This document shows positions 1 through 6,810 of a stretch of DNA of 64,000 nucleotides, piece by piece. The DNA comes from JBDRTU01 sp043823825 (GTDB lineage Bacteria; Patescibacteriota; Patescibacteriia; Veblenbacterales; UBA10138). The notes below the pieces were generated by a model, which was not told where the DNA came from, did not search any database, and was given only the letters and a program-made list of their open reading frames with translations. Each line of letters starts with the position of its first letter. Positions within the stretch are counted from its first letter, which is position 1. A program made the translations under genes and the position numbers. The stretch covers positions 1 to 64,000 of the forward strand of contig JBDRTU010000026.1 in the NCBI GenBank assembly GCA_043823825.1, read 5' to 3'.

Positions 1-77
1 GCCACAGATTTATACCGCAGAAACAAAAATAAAATACTACTCATAGTATCGTAGATTTTAAGCTTATCCAAATTTGT

Positions 78-131
78 CCAAGGACCGTCCTTGGATTGGT
101 CTTTGCGGTTTTCGCCTCGCAGAACGAGGCG
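78..131. repeat. two short hairpins downstream of the SET gene
   Basis: Two perfect inverted repeats lie just past the stop codon of the minus-strand SET gene. The first is CCAAGGAC/GTCCTTGG at 78-94 with a one-base centre. The second is CGCCTCG/CGAGGCG at 113-131 with loop CAGAA. Neither is followed by a long T-run on the minus strand, so they are weak terminators at best. The rest of bases 1-165 shows no gene. Confidence 0.5.
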
Positions 132-164
132 ACAATTTCAAGTTTTTCTTTGGCGGCAAATTCA

Positions 165-665
165 TTATGAAATTTTTTTCAAGAGCAGAGGGGACAAAAG
201 CGGTTTTAACTTTAGCTTTTCTGCTTTCGTTAAATATTTAAAACCTTTAATATGACCAAAACAATTTTTCGAACCACAGATACATTTAAAATCACTGCCC
301 CATCTTTTCATATCCCATTCTGTGGTGAGATAGTTAAAAGTTATTTCCTCATTTTTCGAAATATCTTTTATCGCAATAAACCATCTTTTAACTATATCCA
401 GTTTTGTATTAGGAGAGCAACTATGATTGATAAAATCCTCTGGAACAAGATATTTCGTATCAATAAATTTCTTGTCGGTCATCTGCACCGCTTCAGGCGT
501 AGAATCAGCGGCATTAACCAGATTTCCTTTCAAATAAATTATTTTTTCTCCTTTCTTGAATTTTTTATTTGCAAAGAGCGAAAGTCCCTTGCCCCACGCA
601 TAAACAACTTTCAGGTTTTTGGGAATTTTCAGGTCAAAAAGGCGATTATGTTGTTTGATAAGCAT
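165..665 (-). CDS. SET-domain protein (putative protein-lysine methyltransferase)
   Basis: A 166-residue protein matching a minimal SET methyltransferase. The family moves a methyl group from S-adenosylmethionine to lysine side chains. Visible signs are WGKGLSLFA near residues 24-32 (the usual N-terminal 'G.GLFA' turn), the cofactor-binding NHSCSPN at 80-86, the EEITFNY segment ending in Tyr112, and a compact post-SET cysteine group C128/C130/C135 that should bind zinc. Nothing else is fused to it, so the substrate cannot be read from the sequence. The start ATG lies directly at the edge of a GC-rich element whose codons run in frame into the gene, so the 5' end may have been reshaped by that element. 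Gene identity is fairly sure; protein target is unknown. Confidence 0.8.
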   Translation of the reverse strand: MLIKQHNRLFDLKIPKNLKVVYAWGKGLSLFANKKFKKGEKIIYLKGNLVNAADSTPEAVQMTDKKFIDTKYLVPEDFINHSCSPNTKLDIVKRWFIAIKDISKNEEITFNYLTTEWDMKRWGSDFKCICGSKNCFGHIKGFKYLTKAEKLKLKPLLSPLLLKKIS

Positions 666-699
666 AGCGTTATAAAATTCGCAAGAGCAAGAATTAAAA

Positions 700-935
700 A
701 ATTTTCTTCCCCCAAAATTAAAATATGGTTCGAGCCGATGTTTTTCTACGGGTTCTTTTGCGGTTTTGAGCGGTGCGGCTTCGCCGCCTTTCCGAATTTT
801 CGCGGGGGGAATTCCTCGCCGCCGCAGGCGGCGAAATGCGTTCGGACTAATTCAAGAATACTGCTCCACGTAAAACTAGTTATGTCGCCACGCAGCGCCG
901 CCATTTTTTCGCCGACATAGCTTCCATCCAAAGCA
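700..935 (-). repeat. GC-rich element with decayed ORF, next to tRNA
   Basis: This stretch is much richer in GC than its surroundings and contains the palindrome GCCGCCGCAGGCGGC. Read on the minus strand it encodes FAACGGEEFPPRKFGKAAKP, then slips one base and continues as KEPVEKHRLEPYFNFGG in the frame that enters the SET gene. From memory, near-identical peptide tails recur on unrelated hypothetical proteins in Patescibacteria genomes, often near tRNA genes; I could not check this. The best reading is a dispersed noncoding or decayed element rather than a real 61-residue gene. Confidence 0.4.
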
Positions 936-970
936 GAGTAGGCCTGCCTGTCAGTCGCTCACGCGCCGAC

Positions 971-1000
971 CTATCTCAATTGTTAGAGCAACGGTATCGC
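971..1000 (+). pseudogene. partial tRNA-like copy (D-arm and anticodon-arm start)
   Basis: The bases CTATCTCAATTGTTAGAGCA closely match CTTAGCTCAATTGGTAGAGC in the intact tRNA-Thr 47 bases downstream. The likeness covers the D-arm and the first bases of the anticodon arm, then stops; no T-arm follows. It looks like the remnant of a duplication or of recombination at the tRNA gene. Confidence 0.5.
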
Positions 1001-1012
1001 CCGCCTGCCTTA

Positions 1013-1085
1013 GCCACCTTAGCTCAATTGGTAGAGCAACGCATTCGTAACGCGTAGGTTCCCGGTTCGATCCCGGGAGGTGGCT
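1013..1085 (+). tRNA. tRNA-Thr (anticodon CGT)
   Basis: A complete cloverleaf: acceptor GCCACCT/AGGTGGC, D-stem GCTC/GAGC, anticodon arm ACGCA-TTCGTAA-CGCGT with one A-C mismatch at the base of the loop, and T-arm CCCGG-TTCGATC-CCGGG. The loop reads CGT at positions 34-36, so it decodes ACG (threonine). The discriminator base is T and CCA is not encoded. It is the only complete tRNA found in the window and lies between a GC-rich element and a foldase gene on the other strand. Confidence 0.93.
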
Positions 1086-1144
1086 GTGGCAGGTAGGTAA
1101 ACCACAGGTCAGTCTAATATCTGTCGAGCCCTTTGCCTCAGATT

Positions 1145-2242
1145 TTAAATATGTAAAAACACAAATACTTTACTTTGCTTGCGCTCCTGCTCTAACCACT
1201 GATCAAAGTTGAAAATTTCAAATAGAATATGACTAGCTGCTACCTGATTATTATATTGCTCGGCTGACGGTACCTCTTCACGCTTAATAAGGTGCCAACC
1301 AAAACTAGTTCTCACAGGCTCGCTCACCTCGCCTACTTCTAACTGTTCTAGGCTGTCTTCAAATTCTGGTACCATGGTACCCCAACTAAAAACTCCCAAA
1401 TAGCCCCCGGCCGAGGCGTTACTTATGTCTTGAGAATATTTACTAGCTGCTTCGGCAAAAGAAAGTTCACCCTTAGTAATTTCAGTTAAAGCTTGCTTAG
1501 CTTTTTCCCGCGTTGTGGTATTGGCTGATTCATTTTGAGTAAACCAATTAGTTACTTGCTGGCGAAGTAAATAAGGCACAATTATCTTTTGCTGAAATTG
1601 ATTTATATCCAAATTATAATTTTCACGTAAAAAAGATGATAACTCTTCTTTAGAACCAAATTCCTGAATTAATGAATTAACTTCAGCTGTTATAACCTCA
1701 TTGCTAATCATTACCTGATTACGCTTGGTAAAATTTTTTACAATCTCTTTATGAATCATTTGTTCTAACACTAATCTTTCTACCGAAGGACGATCAAATA
1801 CACTCTCGGCATTATTTTCCTGTTGTTCCTTAAGATAAAACAATTTTAAGGTTTCTACATCGGTGGTAAAATCTTTTATGGAAAGTAATCTACCGTCAAC
1901 ATAAGCAACTGGCCAAGGAAAAATATTTACCAAACTGGGATTTTTAAGATCTAATCTAAAACGATAAAAAGAAAAAACAAACGACAAAAACATTAGTATT
2001 AACACTAATACTAATAGTAATATCTTTTGTCCTAAAAATCTCCCAGGCGTCTTTGCTGCTGGTACTATTGATTTAGGTACAGGCTTAACTGGTGTTTCGG
2101 TTGCAGATGATTTAGGATCTTCCCAAATAAACCTTTTAACATTTTTAGCTTTAAAAAGGTTATTAAATTTATATTTACCAATTTCCTCTAAAATAGTGGC
2201 GCGCAATTCTGGTTTGTCTTTTTTTTGTTTATCGGCTTTCAT
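1145..2242 (-). CDS. membrane-anchored parvulin-type peptidyl-prolyl isomerase (SurA/PrsA-like)
   Basis: A 365-residue foldase expected to help exported proteins fold outside the membrane. It has a basic cytoplasmic tail of about 70 residues, one membrane helix at 73-92, a helical SurA-N-like region at about 115-235, and a parvulin domain at about 245-320 with the usual GELSFAEAASKYSQD, GGYLGVFSWGTMVPEFE and FGWHLIK blocks. The long charged tail before the helix is unlike classical SurA, which has a cleaved signal peptide, so this is probably a stable type II membrane protein. It lies 17 bases downstream of the FtsB-like gene and may share its transcript. Family call is strong; the client proteins are unknown. 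Confidence 0.85.
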   Translation of the reverse strand: MKADKQKKDKPELRATILEEIGKYKFNNLFKAKNVKRFIWEDPKSSATETPVKPVPKSIVPAAKTPGRFLGQKILLLVLVLILMFLSFVFSFYRFRLDLKNPSLVNIFPWPVAYVDGRLLSIKDFTTDVETLKLFYLKEQQENNAESVFDRPSVERLVLEQMIHKEIVKNFTKRNQVMISNEVITAEVNSLIQEFGSKEELSSFLRENYNLDINQFQQKIIVPYLLRQQVTNWFTQNESANTTTREKAKQALTEITKGELSFAEAASKYSQDISNASAGGYLGVFSWGTMVPEFEDSLEQLEVGEVSEPVRTSFGWHLIKREEVPSAEQYNNQVAASHILFEIFNFDQWLEQERKQSKVFVFLHI

Positions 2243-2259
2243 AGCTAACTATAAATTTT

Positions 2260-2649
2260 TTATAATTTAAAAAAGTGATTCCACCATTTTTGCCAGTTAT
2301 TGGCCTGATAACCAGCCCCTCCTGATGTTTGCTCGCCTAAAACACTGCTCTCGCCGTTTTGTGGGATAATCACAACTTGCTCTCCTGGTTTTTGTAAATT
2401 CAAACGCAAACGAGCCTCTCGTTCCCTAAATTCATTAGTTTGGAAATAAGAGATTAAATTACTTAACTCTTTATTCTTTTGCTCAAAACTATTAATTTTG
2501 GCTTGCAAACTATTTATCTCCTGCGTTAACTCAACTTTGCGCATTTGATTTTTAACTATAGCCACTACAATAATAATCATGGCGACTATGGCTATAATTT
2601 GAAACAATCTGGACGTGATGATAGTCCAAAAACGGGCTTGGGAATGCAT
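2260..2649 (-). CDS. septum formation initiator, FtsB/DivIC family
   Basis: A 129-residue bitopic protein with a membrane helix at about 16-34, a coiled coil at about 36-70, and the family signature REARLRLNLQKPGEQVVIIP at about 88-107 (usually 'E..AR..L.....E'). FtsB/DivIC proteins join the FtsQ-FtsL complex that turns on septal wall synthesis. The C-terminus is a short Gly/Gln-rich tail. It sits between the foldase and lepA in the same direction; there is no FtsL or FtsQ beside it. The name FtsB or DivIC cannot be decided from sequence alone. Confidence 0.85.
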   Translation of the reverse strand: MHSQARFWTIITSRLFQIIAIVAMIIIVVAIVKNQMRKVELTQEINSLQAKINSFEQKNKELSNLISYFQTNEFREREARLRLNLQKPGEQVVIIPQNGESSVLGEQTSGGAGYQANNWQKWWNHFFKL

Positions 2650-2714
2650 AATGCTCTTAGTATAACATGTTTTTTAATAATTACATTTACCACATACCTG
2701 TGAGGGAGCAGTGG

Positions 2715-2743
2715 TTTACTTTAATAAATAAGGAATCTATAGT
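2715..2743 (+). promoter_or_regulatory. promoter of the 30-residue membrane peptide
   Basis: TTTACT at 2715-2720, a 17-base spacer and TATAGT at 2738-2743. The expected first base is about 2750, only 3 bases before the ATG at 2753, so the message would be almost leaderless. A second possible -10, TATACT at 2743-2748, would place the start on the ATG itself. Confidence 0.5.
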
Positions 2744-2752
2744 ATACTTACC

Positions 2753-2845
2753 ATGGCTATGCGAAGTAAAACACGACGAATAATTTGGATTATCTTCTCA
2801 ATCATTATAGTATTAAGCCTAATACTTTTTACTGTAGCGCCTTAG
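2753..2845 (+). CDS. 30-residue membrane peptide
   Basis: A short gene beginning MAMRSKTRRII and ending FTVAP: a basic N-terminus followed by one hydrophobic helix of about 20 residues. It has a plausible promoter, is convergent with lepA and overlaps lepA's last 17 bases. I believe similar tiny Arg-rich single-helix peptides are common in Patescibacteria genomes, but I cannot confirm a family. No function is proposed. Support is the promoter placement and the clean positive-inside helix. Confidence 0.5.
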   Translation: MAMRSKTRRIIWIIFSIIIVLSLILFTVAP

Positions 2846-4643
2846 TTCGGCTACTAGTGGGACGACTTAGTAAACTAAGATAAGCTTCGGTTGGTATTTG
2901 CACACTTCCTTGGGCACGCATTCGTTTCTTGCCCTTTTTTTGTTTTTCCAATAATTTGCGTTTACGCGTAACATCACCACCATAAAGTTTCGCTGTTACA
3001 TCTTTTCTCATTGCCGATAATCGTTCAGCCGCAATTATCTTTCCGCCTAAAGCCGCCTGAATTTTCACTTCAAACATTTGACGCGGTATAATCTCCTTTA
3101 ACTTAGTAACAATGCTACGCGCTTTGTGGTAAGCCTCACTGGTATATACAATAGTAGCTAATGATTCAACAATTTCTTCTGCCACTAAGATATCTAGCCG
3201 TTTAATCTGGCAGGGCCGGTATTCTAAAAAATCGTAATTAAGCGAGGCATAACCCTGACTAACGCTTTTTAAACGATCATAAAAATCAAAAAGAATTGAA
3301 GACAATGGTATTTGATAATGCAAAATTGCTCTTTCTGGCACGCCGCCAGGACCCAATAAATAATCAGTTGCTTTCCACTCAGCATGAGATTCTTGAGCTA
3401 GTGTCATTACTTTACCCAAATATTGATTAGGAGCCACAATATCTAAGAGCATAATTGGTTCAGTTACTTGGCTGATAGTTGATTCATTTGGTAATTCTAA
3501 TGCGCTTTTTATTATTTTCTCTACGCCACTTGATGTCTGTACACGATAAGCTACTGAGGGCGAGGTAATTACCAATTCTAATTCATATTCCCTCTCTAAC
3601 CGCTCTTTAGTAATTTCCAAATGTAAAAGACCTAAAAAACCCACACGAAAACCAAAACCTAAAGCTGGTGAATGCTCTGGTTCAAACGACAAACTAGCAT
3701 CATTTAATTTTAATTTGTCTAAGCCCTCTCTTAACTCGGTAGCCTCATCGCCTTCCCTGGGATAAAACCCGGCAAAAACCATAGGTTTAACTTGTTGATA
3801 ACCAGAAAGTGGCATATCTTGTTCGCTGGACACAAAGGTGTCACCCACCCGAACCTTATTAATATTTTTTAAACCAGTTATCAGATAGCCAATTTGCCCA
3901 GCCACTAGAGTTGATTGGGGCTTTAATTGCGGCTGATAAATACCGACCTCTAATACTTCTCCATTAATCTTTCCGCCCGGCAGCCAATAGCGGTCTCCTT
4001 TTTTTATTTCACCAGCTACTAATCTTATAGATGCAACTACTCCGCGCCATTCATCGTAACGCGAATCAAAAATTAAGGCCTGTAATTTATTACTGCTTGG
4101 TTTAGGCGCAGGAATGTCGCGCACCAAACGATTAAGCAACTCCGGCACAATTTTTCCGCTTTTTGCCGAAATTGAAAGAATCTCCTTATCTGATATTTTT
4201 AATAATGATGCTAATTCCTGCTTAGTTGCTTCAATATTAGCATTAGGTAAATCAATTTTATTAATCACTGGAATAATCACTAAATTCTGACTTTGCGCTA
4301 AGTGCAAATTGGCGACTGTTTGAGCCTGAATACCCTGGGAAGCGTCTACTAGTAAAATAACGCCTTCAACGCAGGCCAATGAACGCGATACCTCATAGGA
4401 AAAATCTACATGACCAGGAGTATCAATTAAATTTAATAAATAACCATTGTAACTCATAGTTACAGGCGCCAGTTTAATAGTAATACCCCGCTCCCGCTCT
4501 AACTCCATTTGGTCTAGTACTTGCTCCCTCATTGCACGCTGGGGAACAGTCTTAGTTAACTCTAATAAACGATCGGCTAAAGTTGACTTACCATGATCAA
4601 TATGCGCAATAATGCAGAAGTTACGAATTTTTGATAGTTCCAT
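2829..4643 (-). CDS. lepA: elongation factor 4 (LepA), ribosomal back-translocase GTPase
   Basis: A 604-residue translational GTPase of normal LepA length. G1 AHIDHGKST, G3 DTPGH and G4 NKID are all present near the N-terminus, and the LepA-specific C-terminal domain ends with the basic KRKRKLLEKQKKGKKRMR segment. LepA acts on the ribosome in stress and initiation. It lies downstream of murJ, and a decayed second copy of its first codons lies between the two genes. No Shine-Dalgarno sequence is seen before the ATG. Confidence 0.97.
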   Translation of the reverse strand: MELSKIRNFCIIAHIDHGKSTLADRLLELTKTVPQRAMREQVLDQMELERERGITIKLAPVTMSYNGYLLNLIDTPGHVDFSYEVSRSLACVEGVILLVDASQGIQAQTVANLHLAQSQNLVIIPVINKIDLPNANIEATKQELASLLKISDKEILSISAKSGKIVPELLNRLVRDIPAPKPSSNKLQALIFDSRYDEWRGVVASIRLVAGEIKKGDRYWLPGGKINGEVLEVGIYQPQLKPQSTLVAGQIGYLITGLKNINKVRVGDTFVSSEQDMPLSGYQQVKPMVFAGFYPREGDEATELREGLDKLKLNDASLSFEPEHSPALGFGFRVGFLGLLHLEITKERLEREYELELVITSPSVAYRVQTSSGVEKIIKSALELPNESTISQVTEPIMLLDIVAPNQYLGKVMTLAQESHAEWKATDYLLGPGGVPERAILHYQIPLSSILFDFYDRLKSVSQGYASLNYDFLEYRPCQIKRLDILVAEEIVESLATIVYTSEAYHKARSIVTKLKEIIPRQMFEVKIQAALGGKIIAAERLSAMRKDVTAKLYGGDVTRKRKLLEKQKKGKKRMRAQGSVQIPTEAYLSLLSRPTSSRTKALQ

Positions 4644-4646
4644 AAA

Positions 4647-4757
4647 TTAACTTGATAATTCATGTCTCGCCCCGTAGTATCCCGCAATAGCGGGTCTACT
4701 ACTGGGGTAATTAATATGCACGATGATGCAAAAATTTCTAATTTTGGCTAAATCCAT
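4647..4757 (-). pseudogene. decayed 5' fragment of a second lepA
   Basis: Read from the ATG at 4757 the minus strand gives MDLAKIRNFCIIVHI, almost the same as the true LepA start MELSKIRNFCIIAHI. It then runs into a hairpin repeat and stops after 36 codons. The two copies differ mostly at third codon positions, so the fragment is not a recent local duplication. The last 20 bases of murJ lie inside this fragment in another frame. No complete product is expected. Confidence 0.75.
4670..4707. repeat. palindromic repeat, CCCGTAGTA/TACTACTGGGG type
   Basis: An inverted repeat, CCCCGTAGTA...TACTACTGGGG, with an inner CCCGC-AATA-GCGGG hairpin, lies between the lepA remnant and intact lepA. Related sequences holding 'CGGGACTACG' occur at 35595-35635 and 43621-43650, so it belongs to a small dispersed palindrome family. 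Confidence 0.55.
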
Positions 4758-6339
4758 ATTGTTTAATTTTAGCCCAGGCCAGATGAAGCCACTGGTTAAC
4801 AAAAACGACTTCTGGCAACTTTAATACCCAAGCAAACAACCAATAGGTTAGCACGCCTAGCATACCAGCTCCTACCCCTTGAATAAAAATGCCTAAGAAA
4901 GTGTACATATCAACTAATGGCGCTATTACTTGTAAAGCTCCATAAGTGATCAAACCTGCTGGTACTGCCGCTAACAATATTCTCATACTGGCCTGAATAA
5001 CACTTTTGGACTGTAGACTTCCTAAACGCTCTCCCAAAATAAAAATCAGAACTGAGAAATTAATAATACCAGCGACCACATAAGCTAGAGCTAGACCTAA
5101 CAAACCAAAAGGTTTAATTAAAATTATTGAAAGAATAATATTTATTACTAAAGCGACGCTACTGACAATTACTGGCGTCCTGGTGTCTTGAAGTGCATAA
5201 AAAGCACGAGCAATTAGAGGAAGTAAACTTTCAGCAATTAAAGATAAAGCTAAAAATCCAAGCACTTGAGCTGTCATAAAAGTATCGTGCCAGTCAAAAG
5301 CGCCTGCCCCCAACACTACCCGAACAATCTGCGCTCGCAATATTAAAAATAAAATACTTAAAGGAATAACAAAAAATAATACCCGGCGAATACTATCACT
5401 TAGATGACTGACTAATTCGCTGGGTTTGTTATTAGCCCAAGCTTCACTAAATAAAGGAAAAGCAGCAATGGCCAGCGACACACCAAAAACATTAATGGGA
5501 AAACTTTGTAAATTTAAGGCTAGGGTAAACGACGCCAAACTACCAGCCACCAAAGTAGAGGCAAAAATAGTTAGCACAATTTGATTAAAAGAATGAACGG
5601 CCAACCCAAAAGTGCGGGGCAAAATTAGTTTAACTATTTTTTTTACTGACTGATGAAAAATATTAAATTTTAAATGCCAGCGCCAACCTAGTTTTAAAAC
5701 AGTTGGTAACTGTATAAGCATGTGCATGATACTTCCTAGAAAAACACCAAAACCCAGTCCCACAGCACCAGCTGAAGGAACGATTAGAATTATCCCCAAA
5801 ATAATTCCCAAATTGTACATCACTGGAGCTAAGCTATAAAACAGGAATCTTCTAAATGATTGTAAAATTCCGCTGAGCACATTACTAGCGCCGAAAAACA
5901 CTATTGCCAACATCATGATGCGGCTCAGTTTAATAGTAAGCTCAAGCTTGTCACCACTAAAACCAGGGGCAATCATCGGCACTAAGCTAGAAGCAAAAAT
6001 TATTCCCAGTACTGCTAAAATCAAAAGTAACACCACTAAGGCATTAAATACTGTAGTAGCCACTTTCCAGGCTTCTTCTAAACTTTTTTTGTTTTTCAAT
6101 TCAATAAAAACAGGAATAAAAGCTGAAGCTAAACCCCCTAATACTAAAATATTAAAAATAAAATCTGGAATCTTGAAGGCGGCAAAATAGGCATCTAGAG
6201 TATCCCCTGCCCCAAAAGTAGTAGCTAATAAACGATCACGAACTAAACCTAATACACGTGAGCCAATAGCAAAAATAGCGATGACTAAAGCACCGCTAGT
6301 TACCTTTGCACTTAAACTAAAGTTTTTCTCGTCAGACAT
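4738..6339 (-). CDS. murJ: lipid II flippase MurJ (MviN family)
   Basis: A 533-residue polytopic membrane protein with the MviN/MurJ pattern: an N-terminal GSRVLGLVRDRLLATTFGAG block at about 26-45, FKIPDFIFNIL at 50-60, and about 14 hydrophobic helices. MurJ moves lipid II across the membrane for peptidoglycan synthesis and works with the MurC-MurG/MraY/FtsW genes found at 42-51 kb. Its final codons (YGFSQN and stop) are read from inside the lepA remnant, so the native C-terminus has probably been replaced. No Shine-Dalgarno sequence is visible. Confidence 0.93.
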   Translation of the reverse strand: MSDEKNFSLSAKVTSGALVIAIFAIGSRVLGLVRDRLLATTFGAGDTLDAYFAAFKIPDFIFNILVLGGLASAFIPVFIELKNKKSLEEAWKVATTVFNALVVLLLILAVLGIIFASSLVPMIAPGFSGDKLELTIKLSRIMMLAIVFFGASNVLSGILQSFRRFLFYSLAPVMYNLGIILGIILIVPSAGAVGLGFGVFLGSIMHMLIQLPTVLKLGWRWHLKFNIFHQSVKKIVKLILPRTFGLAVHSFNQIVLTIFASTLVAGSLASFTLALNLQSFPINVFGVSLAIAAFPLFSEAWANNKPSELVSHLSDSIRRVLFFVIPLSILFLILRAQIVRVVLGAGAFDWHDTFMTAQVLGFLALSLIAESLLPLIARAFYALQDTRTPVIVSSVALVINIILSIILIKPFGLLGLALAYVVAGIINFSVLIFILGERLGSLQSKSVIQASMRILLAAVPAGLITYGALQVIAPLVDMYTFLGIFIQGVGAGMLGVLTYWLFAWVLKLPEVVFVNQWLHLAWAKIKQYGFSQN

Positions 6340-6413
6340 ACAATAAAGTTATTATACTTTTTTTTCTAAGATTTGTCAGCACCAGATGGTACTGTTTGTT
6401 GATATTGTAATCT

Positions 6414-6776
6414 AAAAAAACAGCAGGCTACTGTCAAGCGGATTAACTCGTCGAAATAAGTTCATTTCCTGTTTGTTCACTTAAGGTGAACTTGAGAAGA
6501 GAGTTATTACTCACTCATTGTCGAGCGAGCCCCTATTTGCTAGGGAAAAACTTTAATCAACTTATTATTTGAGTAATCGCTTGGCCAGTAGCCTGCTGCT
6601 GACTTTGCCTTTTTAAGGAAGTGGTTGGAGGTTGAGAAAGGCTTGAATTGACCTACAGTAAAGTGGTGTCCAAGCAAGAGAAGTGTACAATTTACACGAA
6701 AGGTGCAAACCGTAGCCTCTTCACAAACATTCCCCAAGTATCCTCCACCCAACTCCTTAAAAAAAAGAAAGTCCAC
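6414..6776 (-). ncRNA. candidate structured noncoding RNA (about 363 nt), family unknown
   Basis: The gap between murJ and the DUF4012 gene holds an ordered set of inverted repeats. A long stem pairs 6742-6763 with 6610-6631 (20 of 22 positions). A perfect 13-bp stem CAGCAGGCTACTG/CAGTAGCCTGCTG joins 6586-6598 and 6421-6433 and is followed on the minus strand by seven Ts. Inside are hairpins CTCGCTC/GAGTGAG (6510-6529), CCCTA/TAGGG (6531-6545), GTTCAC/GTGAAC (6475-6491) and TTTGCAC/GTGTAAA (6691-6709). A promoter lies directly upstream. It lacks the T-arm of tmRNA and the conserved core of RNase P or SRP RNA. A 78-codon frame starting with GTG at 6776 crosses it but resembles nothing I know. 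Confidence 0.65.
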
Positions 6777-6781
6777 CCTTC

Positions 6782-6810
6782 AGACTAAGGTAAAACAGTG
6801 ATTTTGTCAA
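6782..6810 (-). promoter_or_regulatory. promoter of the 6.4-6.8 kb RNA
   Basis: Minus-strand TTGACA at 6805-6810, a 17-base spacer and TAGTCT at 6782-6787. The -35 box is perfect and the spacing ideal; the -10 is weaker. Transcription should start near 6776. It overlaps the last bases of the DUF4012 gene. Confidence 0.65.

Noticed and set aside
252..920. 222-codon plus-strand frame over the SET gene
   Set aside because: It is antisense to a protein with intact SET motifs and its translation shows no domain; the length comes from the AT-rich reverse frame.
746..931. 61-codon minus-strand frame in the GC-rich element
   Set aside because: It has a frameshift relative to the peptide continuing into the SET gene and looks like a decayed repeat, so it is listed as a repeat, not as a gene.
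6540..6776. 78-codon GTG-started frame in the 6.4-6.8 kb gap
   Set aside because: The region is dominated by long inverted repeats with a promoter and U-tract, and the peptide has no recognisable feature; an RNA fits better.
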